From positions 49,373-113,372 of the forward strand of contig JAAEQB010000074.1 of assembly GCA_024231975.1 (NCBI GenBank): a stretch of 64,000 nucleotides of DNA. Direction: 5' to 3'. Shown here piece after piece: positions 40,103 through 48,676 of this stretch. This DNA is from Allobosea sp. (lineage in GTDB: Bacteria; Pseudomonadota; Alphaproteobacteria; Rhizobiales; Beijerinckiaceae). The notes under the pieces are model-generated. The model was not told the DNA's origin, made no database searches, and saw nothing but the letters and a program-made list of their open reading frames with translations. How positions within the stretch are numbered: position 1 is the first letter of the stretch; each line of letters begins with the position of its first letter. A program made the position numbers and the translations under genes.

Positions 40103-42834
40103 CGCAGGACGGCCTTGCCGCCAGTCTTGCCGGGGTCACACATCGCTACGGCAAGGTGATCGCTCTCGATGCGCTGACACTCGACATTCCCTCCGGCCGT
40201 ATGATCGGCGTGATCGGGCCGGATGGCGTCGGCAAATCGACCTTGCTCGCGCTGGTCGCTGGGGTGCGGACGATCCAGCATGGCAGCGTCCATGCGCTCA
40301 ATGGCGACCTGAGCGACAAGACCGAGCGAGAGGCTCGGCGCGGACGCATCGCCTATATGCCGCAGGGACTGGGGCGCAACCTTTACCCGACGCTCTCGGT
40401 CTTCGAGAACATCGACTTCCACGCTAGGCTCTTCGGACAGGATGCCGCCGAGCGCCGCAGCCGCATCGATGAGCTTCTCAAGGCAACGGGGCTCGACCCG
40501 TTCGCAGGCAGGCCGGCTGCTAAGCTCTCCGGCGGCATGAAGCAGAAGCTCTCGCTCTGCTGTGCGCTGATCCACGATCCCGACCTGCTGATCCTCGACG
40601 AACCGACCACTGGTGTCGACCCGCTCTCGCGCGGCCAGTTCTGGGACCTGATCGACACGATCCGCGCCCGTCGCCCGGGCATGAGCGTCATCGTTGCCAC
40701 CGCCTATATGGAGGAGGCAGAGCGCTTCGACTGGCTCGTCGCGATGGACGACGGCAAGGCGATCGCCACCGGCACGCCCGCCGAGTTGCGTCAGAAGGCT
40801 GGGCAGTCGACGCTGGAAGATGCCTTCGTCGCATTGCTGCCCGAAGCCAAACGCGCCCAGCACCAGGCGGTGGTGCTCAGGCCGCGCACCGTCAACGACA
40901 ACGCCACGCCCGCGATCGAGGCCGAGGGCCTGACCCGGCGCTTCGGCGATTTCGTCGCGGTGGACCATGTCAGCTTCCGCATCGGGCGTGGCGAGATCTT
41001 CGGCTTCCTCGGTTCGAACGGCTGCGGCAAGTCGACGACGATGAAGATGCTGACCGGCCTGCTGCCGGCGAGCGAAGGCACGGCCAAGCTCTTCGGCCAG
41101 CCGCTCGCGGCCGACGACATGGAGACGCGCCGCCGCGTCGGCTACATGTCACAGGCCTTCTCGCTCTATAGCGAGCTGACGGTCCGCCAGAACCTCGTGC
41201 TGCATGCCGAGCTCTACCATCTGCCGCCGGCCGACATCCCGGGCCGGATTGCCGAGCTTCTGACCCGCTTCGACCTCGCGGATGTCGCCGATGAGCGGCC
41301 CGACAGCCTGCCTCTCGGCATCCGCCAGCGCCTGCAGCTCGCCGTCGCCGTGCTGCACCGCCCGGCGATGCTTATCCTCGACGAGCCGACCTCGGGCGTC
41401 GATCCGATCGCGCGTGATGCCTTCTGGCGCACGCTGATCGACCTCTCGCGCGACGACGGCGTCACCATCTTCCTCTCGACGCATTTCATGAACGAGGCGG
41501 AACGCTGCGACCGCATCTCCTTCATGCATGCGGGCAAGGTGCTCGCGGTCGGCACGCCGCAGGAGCTGGTGGAAAAGCGTGGCGCAAACACGCTGGAAGA
41601 GTCCTTCATCGCCTATCTCAAGGAAGCCGCGGGCATCGCGGATGTACCAGTGGAACCGGCTTCCGCGCCTGACGCCGCTGCCGCGCGGCCGGCCCCGGCG
41701 GCGCGCCGCTTCGATCCGCGCCGGCTCTGGGCCTGCACGCGGCGCGAGACGATGGAGCTGCTGCGCGACCCGATCCGGCTGAGCTTCGCCTTCCTCGGGC
41801 CGCTACTGCTGATGCTGGCCTTCGGCTTCGGCATCTCCTTCGACGTCGAGAACCTGAAATTCGCGGCCTACGATCAGGACAACTCGATGGAGAGCCGGCA
41901 ACTCGTAGAGGCCTTCTCCAGCTCGCGCTATTTCTCCGAGCAGGCACCGATCCGTTCTGCCGCCGAACTGGATCAAAGGCTAAGAAGCGGCGAGCTGCAG
42001 CTTGTCATCGAGATCCCGCCCTCCTTCGGTCGCGATCTGATGGCGGCCCGCACGCCAGAACTCTCGGTCTGGCTCGACGGCGCCATGCCGTTCCGGGCCG
42101 AGACGACGCGCGGCTATGTCACGGGGCTCGCGACGCAATATGTGCAGAGCTTCGCGGCCTCCCAGGCCGCGTCGAGCCATGCGCCGACGCCCGTCATGAT
42201 CGAGACCCGCTTCCGCTACAATCAGGCCTTCAAGAGCGCCAATGCGATGGTGCCGAGCGTGATCATGCTGATGCTGATCCTGATCCCGGCGATTATGTCG
42301 GCGATCGGCGTGGTCCGCGAGAAGGAAACCGGCTCGATCGCCAATTTCCGCTCGACGCCGATCAGCCGCTTCGAGTTCCTGTTCGGCAAGCAATTGCCTT
42401 ATATCGCGATCGCGATGGGCAGCTTCGTGATGCTGGTCCTGATCGCGCTGATCGTCTTCGCGGTGCCGATCAAGGGCTCGGCCTGGGTTCTGGGGCTGGC
42501 GACCCTGCTCTATGTCTCGGCGACGACCGGTTTCGGCCAGCTCATTTCCAGCTTCACGCGCACGCAGGTCGCAGCCGTCTTCGCCACCGCCATCCTGTCG
42601 ATCATCCCGGCGGTGAATTTCTCCGGCCTGATGGTGCCGGTCGCCTCGCTCTCGGGAGGCGGTCGCATTATCGGCATGAGCCTGCCGCCGGCTTGGTACC
42701 AGCCGGTCAGCGTCGGCGTCTTCACCAAGGGGCTGGGCGCGGCCGAGCTCTGGCCCAATCTGCTGGCGCTTGGCGGCTTCTTTCTGCTTTTCCTCGTTGT
42801 CGCGCAGCTGGCGCTTCGCAAGCAGGAAGCCTGA
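40099..42834 (+). CDS. rbbA: RbbA-type ABC fusion (two ATPases plus permease)
   Basis: 911 residues: first ATPase (about 1-240; GPDGVGKST, LSGGMKQKLSL), second ATPase (about 275-510; GSNGCGKST, LILDEPTSGVDP), then an ABC-2 permease with about six membrane helices (about 560-905). The order matches E. coli RbbA/YhiH, once described as ribosome-associated and now seen as an export pump. The cargo is unknown. The second permease gene follows one base after the stop. Confidence 0.92.
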   Translation: MTQDGLAASLAGVTHRYGKVIALDALTLDIPSGRMIGVIGPDGVGKSTLLALVAGVRTIQHGSVHALNGDLSDKTEREARRGRIAYMPQGLGRNLYPTLSVFENIDFHARLFGQDAAERRSRIDELLKATGLDPFAGRPAAKLSGGMKQKLSLCCALIHDPDLLILDEPTTGVDPLSRGQFWDLIDTIRARRPGMSVIVATAYMEEAERFDWLVAMDDGKAIATGTPAELRQKAGQSTLEDAFVALLPEAKRAQHQAVVLRPRTVNDNATPAIEAEGLTRRFGDFVAVDHVSFRIGRGEIFGFLGSNGCGKSTTMKMLTGLLPASEGTAKLFGQPLAADDMETRRRVGYMSQAFSLYSELTVRQNLVLHAELYHLPPADIPGRIAELLTRFDLADVADERPDSLPLGIRQRLQLAVAVLHRPAMLILDEPTSGVDPIARDAFWRTLIDLSRDDGVTIFLSTHFMNEAERCDRISFMHAGKVLAVGTPQELVEKRGANTLEESFIAYLKEAAGIADVPVEPASAPDAAAARPAPAARRFDPRRLWACTRRETMELLRDPIRLSFAFLGPLLLMLAFGFGISFDVENLKFAAYDQDNSMESRQLVEAFSSSRYFSEQAPIRSAAELDQRLRSGELQLVIEIPPSFGRDLMAARTPELSVWLDGAMPFRAETTRGYVTGLATQYVQSFAASQAASSHAPTPVMIETRFRYNQAFKSANAMVPSVIMLMLILIPAIMSAIGVVREKETGSIANFRSTPISRFEFLFGKQLPYIAIAMGSFVMLVLIALIVFAVPIKGSAWVLGLATLLYVSATTGFGQLISSFTRTQVAAVFATAILSIIPAVNFSGLMVPVASLSGGGRIIGMSLPPAWYQPVSVGVFTKGLGAAELWPNLLALGGFFLLFLVVAQLALRKQEA

Positions 42835-42835
42835 G

Positions 42836-43969
42836 ATGGCCGCGCTCTTGATCCATCTCCAGAACATTCTGCGCCTGGTGGTGAAGGAATTGCGCAGCCT
42901 TAGGGCCGATCCGATCATGCTGGTATTGGTGGCCTATACCTTCACCGTCGCCGTCTACACGGTTGCAACGGGTGTGAAACTGGAGGCGCGCGACCTTACC
43001 ATCGGGATCGTCGACGAGGACCAGTCCGAGTTCTCGCGCAGCCTGCTCGGCGCCTTCGGCCCGCCGCTGTTCAAGGTCTCGAAACGCATCGCTGCCAATG
43101 AGATCGATGCCGAGATGAATTCCGGCCGTCTCGTCTTCGTGCTGGAAATCCCGCCCCGGTTCCAGGCGGACCTGCTGGCCGGGCGGCAGACGGCCGTGCA
43201 GCTCAATATCGACGCCACCGCGATGACCCAGGCCGGCAACGGCGCGGTCTATATCCAGCAGATCATCGCGCAGGAGATCGCCAACCGGCAGGCCGGGCGC
43301 GAGACGACGACCTCTCTGCCGATCAACCTGGTGGTTCGGGCGCGCTTCAATCCCAATCTCGATTCCGGTTGGTTCAGCTCGGTGATGCAAGTGCTGAACA
43401 ACGTCACCTTGCTGACCATCATCCTGACCGGCGCGGCGCTGATCCGCGAGCGCGAGCAGGGCACGGTCGAGCATCTCCTGGTGATGCCGATCACGCCGGT
43501 GGAGATCATGCTCGCCAAGATGACGGCGAACGCGCTGGTCATCTTGATTGCGGCCGTGGCCTCGCTCGTCTTCGTGGTCGAATGGGCGCTGGGTGTGCCG
43601 ATCGCAGGCTCGCTCCTGCTCTTCGTGCTGGGAACGGCGATCTATGCCTTCGCCGTGGCGGCGCTCGGCATCCTGCTCGGCACGCTGGCGACGACGATGG
43701 GGCAGTTCGGCCTGCTCGCCATCCCGGTCTTCGTCGTCACGCAACTGCTCTCGGGCGCAACGACGCCGATGGAAAGCATGCCGATCTGGCTGCAATGGAT
43801 CATGCGAATCTTTTCGCCGACGCCGCATTTCGTCGCCTTTTCGCAAGGCGTGCTCTATCGCGGCGCCGGGCTCGACGTCGTCTGGCCCGAGATCGCGAAG
43901 ATCGTCGCGATCGGCGTCGCCTATTTCGCTGTCGCGCTCGCGCGCTTCCGAAAGGTGATCTTCGCGTGA
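42836..43969 (+). CDS. ABC-2 type permease (YhhJ-like)
   Basis: 377 residues with one N-terminal membrane helix, a periplasmic loop (about 45-170) and five C-terminal helices ending LARFRKVIFA. The ABC-2 signature region is GTVEHLLVMPITPVEIMLAKM. It completes the HlyD-RbbA-permease exporter operon. ATG 42836 follows the RbbA stop by one base. No outer-membrane channel gene is next to it. Confidence 0.9.
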   Translation: MAALLIHLQNILRLVVKELRSLRADPIMLVLVAYTFTVAVYTVATGVKLEARDLTIGIVDEDQSEFSRSLLGAFGPPLFKVSKRIAANEIDAEMNSGRLVFVLEIPPRFQADLLAGRQTAVQLNIDATAMTQAGNGAVYIQQIIAQEIANRQAGRETTTSLPINLVVRARFNPNLDSGWFSSVMQVLNNVTLLTIILTGAALIREREQGTVEHLLVMPITPVEIMLAKMTANALVILIAAVASLVFVVEWALGVPIAGSLLLFVLGTAIYAFAVAALGILLGTLATTMGQFGLLAIPVFVVTQLLSGATTPMESMPIWLQWIMRIFSPTPHFVAFSQGVLYRGAGLDVVWPEIAKIVAIGVAYFAVALARFRKVIFA

Positions 43970-44060
43970 CGCCGCTTCGCGACGAGCCTCAGGCAATATG
44001 ACGGCCATGCGGGAAGGCCGTCGCCAACAGAAGCGGGCAGGGCCACCGACTTTGGCTGGG

Positions 44061-44951
44061 CTAATGGGCGAGGAAAAGCGGGACAGGGGACAGGTCGAGT
44101 AGATCCGCAGTCACGCCGCCCAGCACCCATTCCCTGAAGCGCGAATGGCCGTAGGCGCCCACAACGATCAGGTCTGCTGAAATTCTCCGTGCTTCGGCGA
44201 GGAGCGCTTCGGTCGGCGACGTCTCCGTGCTGAGGACGGTTGCCGTCGCCTCGACGCCGTGCCTGGCAAGATGGGCACTGACGTCGGCGAGGACTTCGGC
44301 ACCTCCCAACCGACCATGGGCCTCCTCCCTGACCGTGACGATATGAACTTGTGTCGCCTGAGCGATAAGAGGCAAGGCCTCGGCGACAGCTCGGGTACTC
44401 TGCCGCGTGTCGGTCCACCCGATCAGGACAGTCCTGATGGGAGAACACAATGTGAGCTTTGGCGGCAGCAGCAGGAGCCCTCTGCCTCCGTCGAACATGA
44501 CGCTCTCAATCATGGGGCGCCAGCGGCCATTCCCGTCATCGCGCGGACAGGTCGCGACGAAGAGGTCGTTCCAGCGGGCTTCACTGGCGACGGCCTGTTC
44601 GAGAAGTCCGGGGAATGCATCGAGCCGGCGCACCTCGTGCGCGGCATCGACGCGCGCCAGACGTTGGCGAAGCCGCATCTCGCTGACGTCCCCTTCCTTC
44701 GTCACGGCATCGACCAATTGGCCGATTGCGGAAATGCCGAAATCGCCGGCGAAGAGGGCAGGATCGGGCAGGAGGTTCGTCAATATCCCGGTCATGCGAG
44801 CCGAGAAGTCCATGGCGAGTGCTTCGGCGTGAGCCAGTCGGGACTCATCTTCCGGAGAACCATCGAGGTGGATTGCAATGTCGCGATAGGTCGTGCCGCG
44901 AACAGCCTGTGCCTTCGCCACGGTGCTTGAAGAGAGAGTGATGTCGTTCAT
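44061..44951 (-). CDS. Universal stress protein (tandem Usp domains)
   Basis: 296 residues. The first half (DIAIHLDGSPEDESRLAHAEALA) and second half (TVLIGWTDTRQSTRAVAEALP) are both Usp folds; the end ADLIVVGAYGHSRFREWVLGGVT carries the nucleotide motif. Start ATG 44951 has GGAGGT 4 bp upstream. Two FixK-type boxes lie upstream in the second copy of the promoter module. Fourth USP of the island. Confidence 0.9.
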   Translation of the reverse strand: MNDITLSSSTVAKAQAVRGTTYRDIAIHLDGSPEDESRLAHAEALAMDFSARMTGILTNLLPDPALFAGDFGISAIGQLVDAVTKEGDVSEMRLRQRLARVDAAHEVRRLDAFPGLLEQAVASEARWNDLFVATCPRDDGNGRWRPMIESVMFDGGRGLLLLPPKLTLCSPIRTVLIGWTDTRQSTRAVAEALPLIAQATQVHIVTVREEAHGRLGGAEVLADVSAHLARHGVEATATVLSTETSPTEALLAEARRISADLIVVGAYGHSRFREWVLGGVTADLLDLSPVPLFLAH

Positions 44952-45015
44952 GCCGACCTCCGCGTCGATCGCTGTTCCTGATGCGCCATCGAGCGACGGA
45001 AGCTCGTCGACCACA

Positions 45016-45029
45016 TTGATTTCCGTCAA
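45016..45029. promoter_or_regulatory. FixK/FNR-type box, proximal (fourth USP)
   Basis: TTGATTTCCGTCAA, a perfect palindrome centred 71 bp before the USP start. Confidence 0.75.
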
Positions 45030-45053
45030 ACGCACGCCTGTTCTGTCGCGGCT

Positions 45054-45067
45054 TTGCGTTGAGTCAA
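45054..45067. promoter_or_regulatory. FixK/FNR-type box, distal (fourth USP)
   Basis: TTGCGTTGAGTCAA, one base off the palindrome, 38 bp from the proximal box. Confidence 0.6.
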
Positions 45068-45099
45068 ATCAACCAGGACCAGTTCGCGGGAGGCTGATT

Positions 45100-46077
45100 T
45101 CATCTCGTCGGCCCCATTCCCAGCCCCCCGACGATGAGATCGTATTTCACGGTCGTCATCGCGAGGCCACGCGCCCAATCGACAATGTCGTTCCAGGGAT
45201 CGACGATCTTGGTTGTGGCGGACAGGAAGGTGACGACGGTGGCGATCTCGGTCTGCCCCCGGACGACCAGCACACAGCCGATACCGAGTACCAGCAGACT
45301 GCCAAGGGAGTAAGTCAGATTCATCAGGAAATTGAGAGTGAACTTGATTTCGAAGACGCCGATATCGACCGCGAAGACCTCATCGAGCCGGCGAGCACTC
45401 GATTCTACTTTTGAGGGAGACAGGATTTCGTCGCCGAAGCACCGCAGAAGACGAGTTCGCTGCGCCACGCGACGATTGATCGCCCGTTGCATCAAGGGCA
45501 CGAACACGAATTGCGGCGCCAGGATCAGGAGGCTGATACCCATCATCCGGAGGTCCAAAAAGGCGAGGTAGACGAAGATGCTCGCCAGAAAGCCGATCTC
45601 AACGACGGGAAGGCTGAAGCTTGAGCCGGCGAAAGCGCCGATGTCGTCCGCTTCCGCCAGGATCATCGCGAGGCCTGTTCCATTCGTCAGGTCGGAACCA
45701 TCCTCATTCATGCATTCAAGTCGGTGCGTCACCACGAGCCGCAAATCCCGGGTCGCGCACTCGCCGAGCCAGGCGCGGTAGACGTTCATCGCCAGTTTCG
45801 CCAAGCCGTAAGCCACGACGATGGCGATTTGCAGCATCACCAGGGTTAGAATGGCACTGATGCTGCCGGCGTGGACTGCGGTGTCGACGATGCGCCGCTG
45901 CGTTTCGATCGGTGCGGTATTGAGCAGAAAAACAGCCACCGACAAGGCGCAGACCGCTGCCTGATGCCAGCCACCGGACAGGAGCACGAACCGCAGAAAC
46001 GAGGATGGCAGAAGCGGGTTCTGCGCTTGCGGGTGAGGGGGCTCCGATATCGCGGCAACGAGCCTGGAGAGCTTCAT
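45100..46077 (-). CDS. ABC transporter membrane domain without ATPase
   Basis: About 325 residues: an ABC exporter-type membrane region of about six helices (SVAVFLLNTAPIETQRRIVD, IAIVVAYGLAKLAMNVYRAW, then helices near 150-200 and 265-300). The sequence stops where an exporter would continue into its ATPase; no Walker motifs follow. The ATG at 46077 overlaps the broken alcohol dehydrogenase stop as ATGA, implying coupled translation from the box at 46657. Function unknown; it may have become a stand-alone membrane sensor or need an ATPase from elsewhere. Confidence 0.75.
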   Translation of the reverse strand: MKLSRLVAAISEPPHPQAQNPLLPSSFLRFVLLSGGWHQAAVCALSVAVFLLNTAPIETQRRIVDTAVHAGSISAILTLVMLQIAIVVAYGLAKLAMNVYRAWLGECATRDLRLVVTHRLECMNEDGSDLTNGTGLAMILAEADDIGAFAGSSFSLPVVEIGFLASIFVYLAFLDLRMMGISLLILAPQFVFVPLMQRAINRRVAQRTRLLRCFGDEILSPSKVESSARRLDEVFAVDIGVFEIKFTLNFLMNLTYSLGSLLVLGIGCVLVVRGQTEIATVVTFLSATTKIVDPWNDIVDWARGLAMTTVKYDLIVGGLGMGPTR

Positions 46078-46601
46078 GGAACGAGGACCGCCGCGCCATG
46101 CAGTCGGGCGACGGACAGGAATTCGAGGCTGTCCGCTCGCGTAAGCTTGGCGACAGAAACCGGATCGCTCTCGCACCAGAGTGAGACATAGCCGAAGCCG
46201 GGAATATCACTCACATGGACGCCGTCGCGGACGATGCGGCCGCCCTTCACGATGGCGCTCTCGGCCAGCGGCACGAGCGCTCCGGTAGGTGCGATGATCG
46301 GCCCGGCGTCGAGCGGCGCCGGTATCTTGTCCTCGAAGGTTCCGGTCTTGCGCGCATCGAACGAGCGAGCATGGGCGTGCGCCGTTTCGTCGCCCGGGCA
46401 GATGAAGGCATGGACCTCGTGCCCCTGCCGGTGGCAGGTCCGTGCGAGGATGTGAGCGGCTGCACCGAAGCCATCGGGACTCGCATCTCGGGCGCTGCCG
46501 TCACGTCGCCGGCCGTGCCAACCGATCGTGGCAGATGCGAGGTGGGAGGAGAATTCCTCGACAAGCGCGTGGTTCGCGGCGTTCTGTATCGTCGCCTTCA
46601 T
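46074..46601 (-). pseudogene. Decayed zinc alcohol dehydrogenase
   Basis: An open frame of 175 codons with family start MKATIQNAANHALVEE. It then jumps to GWHGRRRDGSARDASPDGFGAAAHI, which aligns with the cofactor domain of the intact enzyme at 13571. The whole zinc-binding catalytic half (about 135 residues) is missing. Near the C terminus about 30 residues are also deleted between LEFLSVA and LHGAAVLVP. It cannot be an active dehydrogenase but still has a perfect FixK-type box at the right distance and is coupled to the ABC membrane gene. Confidence 0.8.
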
Positions 46602-46656
46602 GGGCCTCTCCAGATCTACGCCCGCAAGAATCTACTCGGGCGAAGAGGGATCGGCT

Positions 46657-46670
46657 TTGACCAAGCTCAA
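46657..46670. promoter_or_regulatory. FixK/FNR-type box (broken dehydrogenase-ABC operon)
   Basis: TTGACCAAGCTCAA, a perfect palindrome centred 62 bp before the start of the broken dehydrogenase. Confidence 0.7.
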
Positions 46671-47272
46671 GGCGCGCGTGGTTGTCGAAGCGCATGCTTG
46701 CGAAGCTCTCAAAGGAAGAGGCTATGCATTCCACATTACGAACTGGATTGGCCCGGAAGCCACAGCGGCAGCAGTCTTGCAGAGGGGAGGCGCTCGGCGT
46801 GGAGGCCTCTCAGCGACCGATCGCGAGCGAAAGGTCGCGACGGAAAACATTATCGGCGATTTCCCGCTCATCGCCTTGATGGCGGCGTATCTCGATTGAC
46901 CATCAATAATATCCGCACGACGATCTTCGGTGCCGCGACGGAGGTCGGCCATGTGGCCTCCGCGGCCTTCGGTCCATGAGTTGCGCATGCTGACTGATGC
47001 CGACCTGGCTTTCGCGCTGTTGGGCAGCGGGCACGATGCCGACATCGTCAGCGAGCTTGGCCACGCTGAACGTCACTGGCGATATCTGCCTCAACCTCGA
47101 CGAGTGGTTCGCTGCGGCATGGACAGAGAAGGGGCGTCGCGGCGGATCTGGACGGAATGGCCCGGTCGCTGTCCTCGGGCGGCCGGATCGTGCCCCCGAA
47201 ATCAGCTGCGTCGGATGCGGCCGCGAGCCGCGTTGCGACGTGCCGGCAACCTATGTGACGCAAAGGTGAGAC
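46671..47272. other. 600-bp gap, no supported gene
   Basis: It lies between divergent transcription units. Several short frames exist (e.g. LTDADLAFALLGSGHDADIV at about 46987), but none can be matched or joined into a family. It may be decayed coding sequence. No TTGA-N6-TCAA box was seen before the Pta gene. Confidence 0.4.
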
Positions 47273-48676
47273 GTGGACCAGGAACTCCTCACGAACCGGA
47301 CTTTCGACGAGATCGCCATCGGCGAAAGCGCCTCGCTGGTCCGTGTTGTCCGCATCGATGATATCGAACTGTTCGCTACCGTCTCGGGAGATGCAAATCC
47401 CGCCCATCTGGATGCGGCCTTCGCGGCTGGCGATCCGTTCGGGCATGTCGTGGCGCATGGGATGTGGACCGCGGCGCTGGTCTCGGCGGTGCTCGGTACC
47501 AAGCTGCCCGGCCCGGGCACGATCTATCTCGGGCAGGATCTGCACTTCCTGAAGCCAGTCACGCCGGGCGATACCATCACGGTGACGGTCACGGTCCAGA
47601 GCAAGGAGACCTCGAAGCGAACCGTCGTGCTCGATACGGTCTGCACCAACCAGCGGGGCGAGACGGTGCTCTCAGGGGCCGCTACGGTGAAGGCGCCCGG
47701 CCAGCGCGTGAGCCGGCCACGCCTGCGTCTGCCCGAGGTCACGCTGAAACATTCCGACCGCTACGACAGCATCGTGGCGCAAGCTTGCGCCCTGCCGTCC
47801 CTGAGCGCCGCGATTGTCCATCCCTGCTCGCCGGAAGCCATCCTCGCAGCGATCGAGGTTCGTGACGAAGGGCTGCTGCAGCCAATCCTCATCGGCCCGG
47901 AAGCCAAGATCCAGGCTGCCGCGGAGAAGGCCGGCGTCTCGCTCGATGGGATTGCGATCGAGCCGGCCCCACATAGCCACGCCGCTGCCGCGCGCGCTGT
48001 CGAGCTCGCCGTGGCGGGGCGGGTTGCGACCCTCGTGAAGGGCAGCCTTCACACGGACGAACTACTCGGCGCTGTCGTCGCCCCTAGCTCGGGCCTGAAG
48101 ACGGAGCGCCGTATCAGTCATGTCTATGCGATGAGCCTGCCGGCCTATCCCAAGCCGCTGATCGTGACGGATGCAGCGGTCAACATCCAGCCGACGCTGA
48201 TGCAGAAGCGCGACATCTGCCAGAACGCGATCGACATGCTGCACGTGCTCGGGCTCGCGGAGCCGTTGGTGGCGGTCCTGGCCGCCGTCGAGACCGTCAG
48301 CGATCGGATGCCGTCGACGCTCGATGCCGCGGCGCTTACCGTGATGGCGGCGCGGGGCCAGATCACCGGGGCGAAGGTCGATGGTCCGCTCGCCTTCGAC
48401 AATGCGATCAGCCCGGAAGCGGCGCAGATGAAGGGCATCGTCTCGCCGGTCGCCGGACAGGCCGACATCCTGCTCGTGCCCGATCTGGAAGCAGGCAACA
48501 TGCTAGCCAAGCAACTGATCTACTTCGCCAATGCCGATGCTGCTGGGCTCGTGCTCGGCGCGCGCGTGCCGATCATCCTGACGAGCCGGGCCGACTCTCT
48601 GAAGACCCGTATCGCCTCGGCCGCGCTTGCGAAGCTCGTCGCCGCCCATCGCCGACCCCTGACGGTATCGGCATGA
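47273..48676 (+). CDS. Bifunctional MaoC-like hydratase / phosphate acetyltransferase
   Basis: 467 residues: an N-terminal MaoC hotdog domain (about 1-145; FATVSGDANPAHLD, FGHVVAHGMWTAAL) and a C-terminal phosphotransacetylase domain (about 165-465). The Pta part interconverts acetyl-phosphate and acetyl-CoA; the MaoC part suggests enoyl-CoA hydration, possibly supplying 3-hydroxyacyl-CoA to PhaC. GTG 47273 follows AAAGGTGAG. The stop overlaps ackA by four bases. It pairs logically with phosphoketolase upstream. Confidence 0.92.
   Translation: MDQELLTNRTFDEIAIGESASLVRVVRIDDIELFATVSGDANPAHLDAAFAAGDPFGHVVAHGMWTAALVSAVLGTKLPGPGTIYLGQDLHFLKPVTPGDTITVTVTVQSKETSKRTVVLDTVCTNQRGETVLSGAATVKAPGQRVSRPRLRLPEVTLKHSDRYDSIVAQACALPSLSAAIVHPCSPEAILAAIEVRDEGLLQPILIGPEAKIQAAAEKAGVSLDGIAIEPAPHSHAAAARAVELAVAGRVATLVKGSLHTDELLGAVVAPSSGLKTERRISHVYAMSLPAYPKPLIVTDAAVNIQPTLMQKRDICQNAIDMLHVLGLAEPLVAVLAAVETVSDRMPSTLDAAALTVMAARGQITGAKVDGPLAFDNAISPEAAQMKGIVSPVAGQADILLVPDLEAGNMLAKQLIYFANADAAGLVLGARVPIILTSRADSLKTRIASAALAKLVAAHRRPLTVSA

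Larger units (their letters stand above)
45011..45107. repeat. Promoter module, copy 2 (inverted)
   Basis: Reverse-complement copy of 34508-34604. It covers the stop codon of the ABC membrane gene and both boxes upstream of the fourth USP. Relative to copy 1, the driven gene lies on the other side of the module. Confidence 0.8.

Noticed and set aside
42722..44008. 428-codon minus-strand open frame
   Set aside because: Antisense to the YhhJ-like permease; Arg/Asp/His-rich, typical of a shadow frame.
46897..46911. TTGACCATCAA before the Pta gene
   Set aside because: The spacer is 3 bases, not 6, so it does not fit the FixK/FNR operator, and it is over 350 bp from the start codon.
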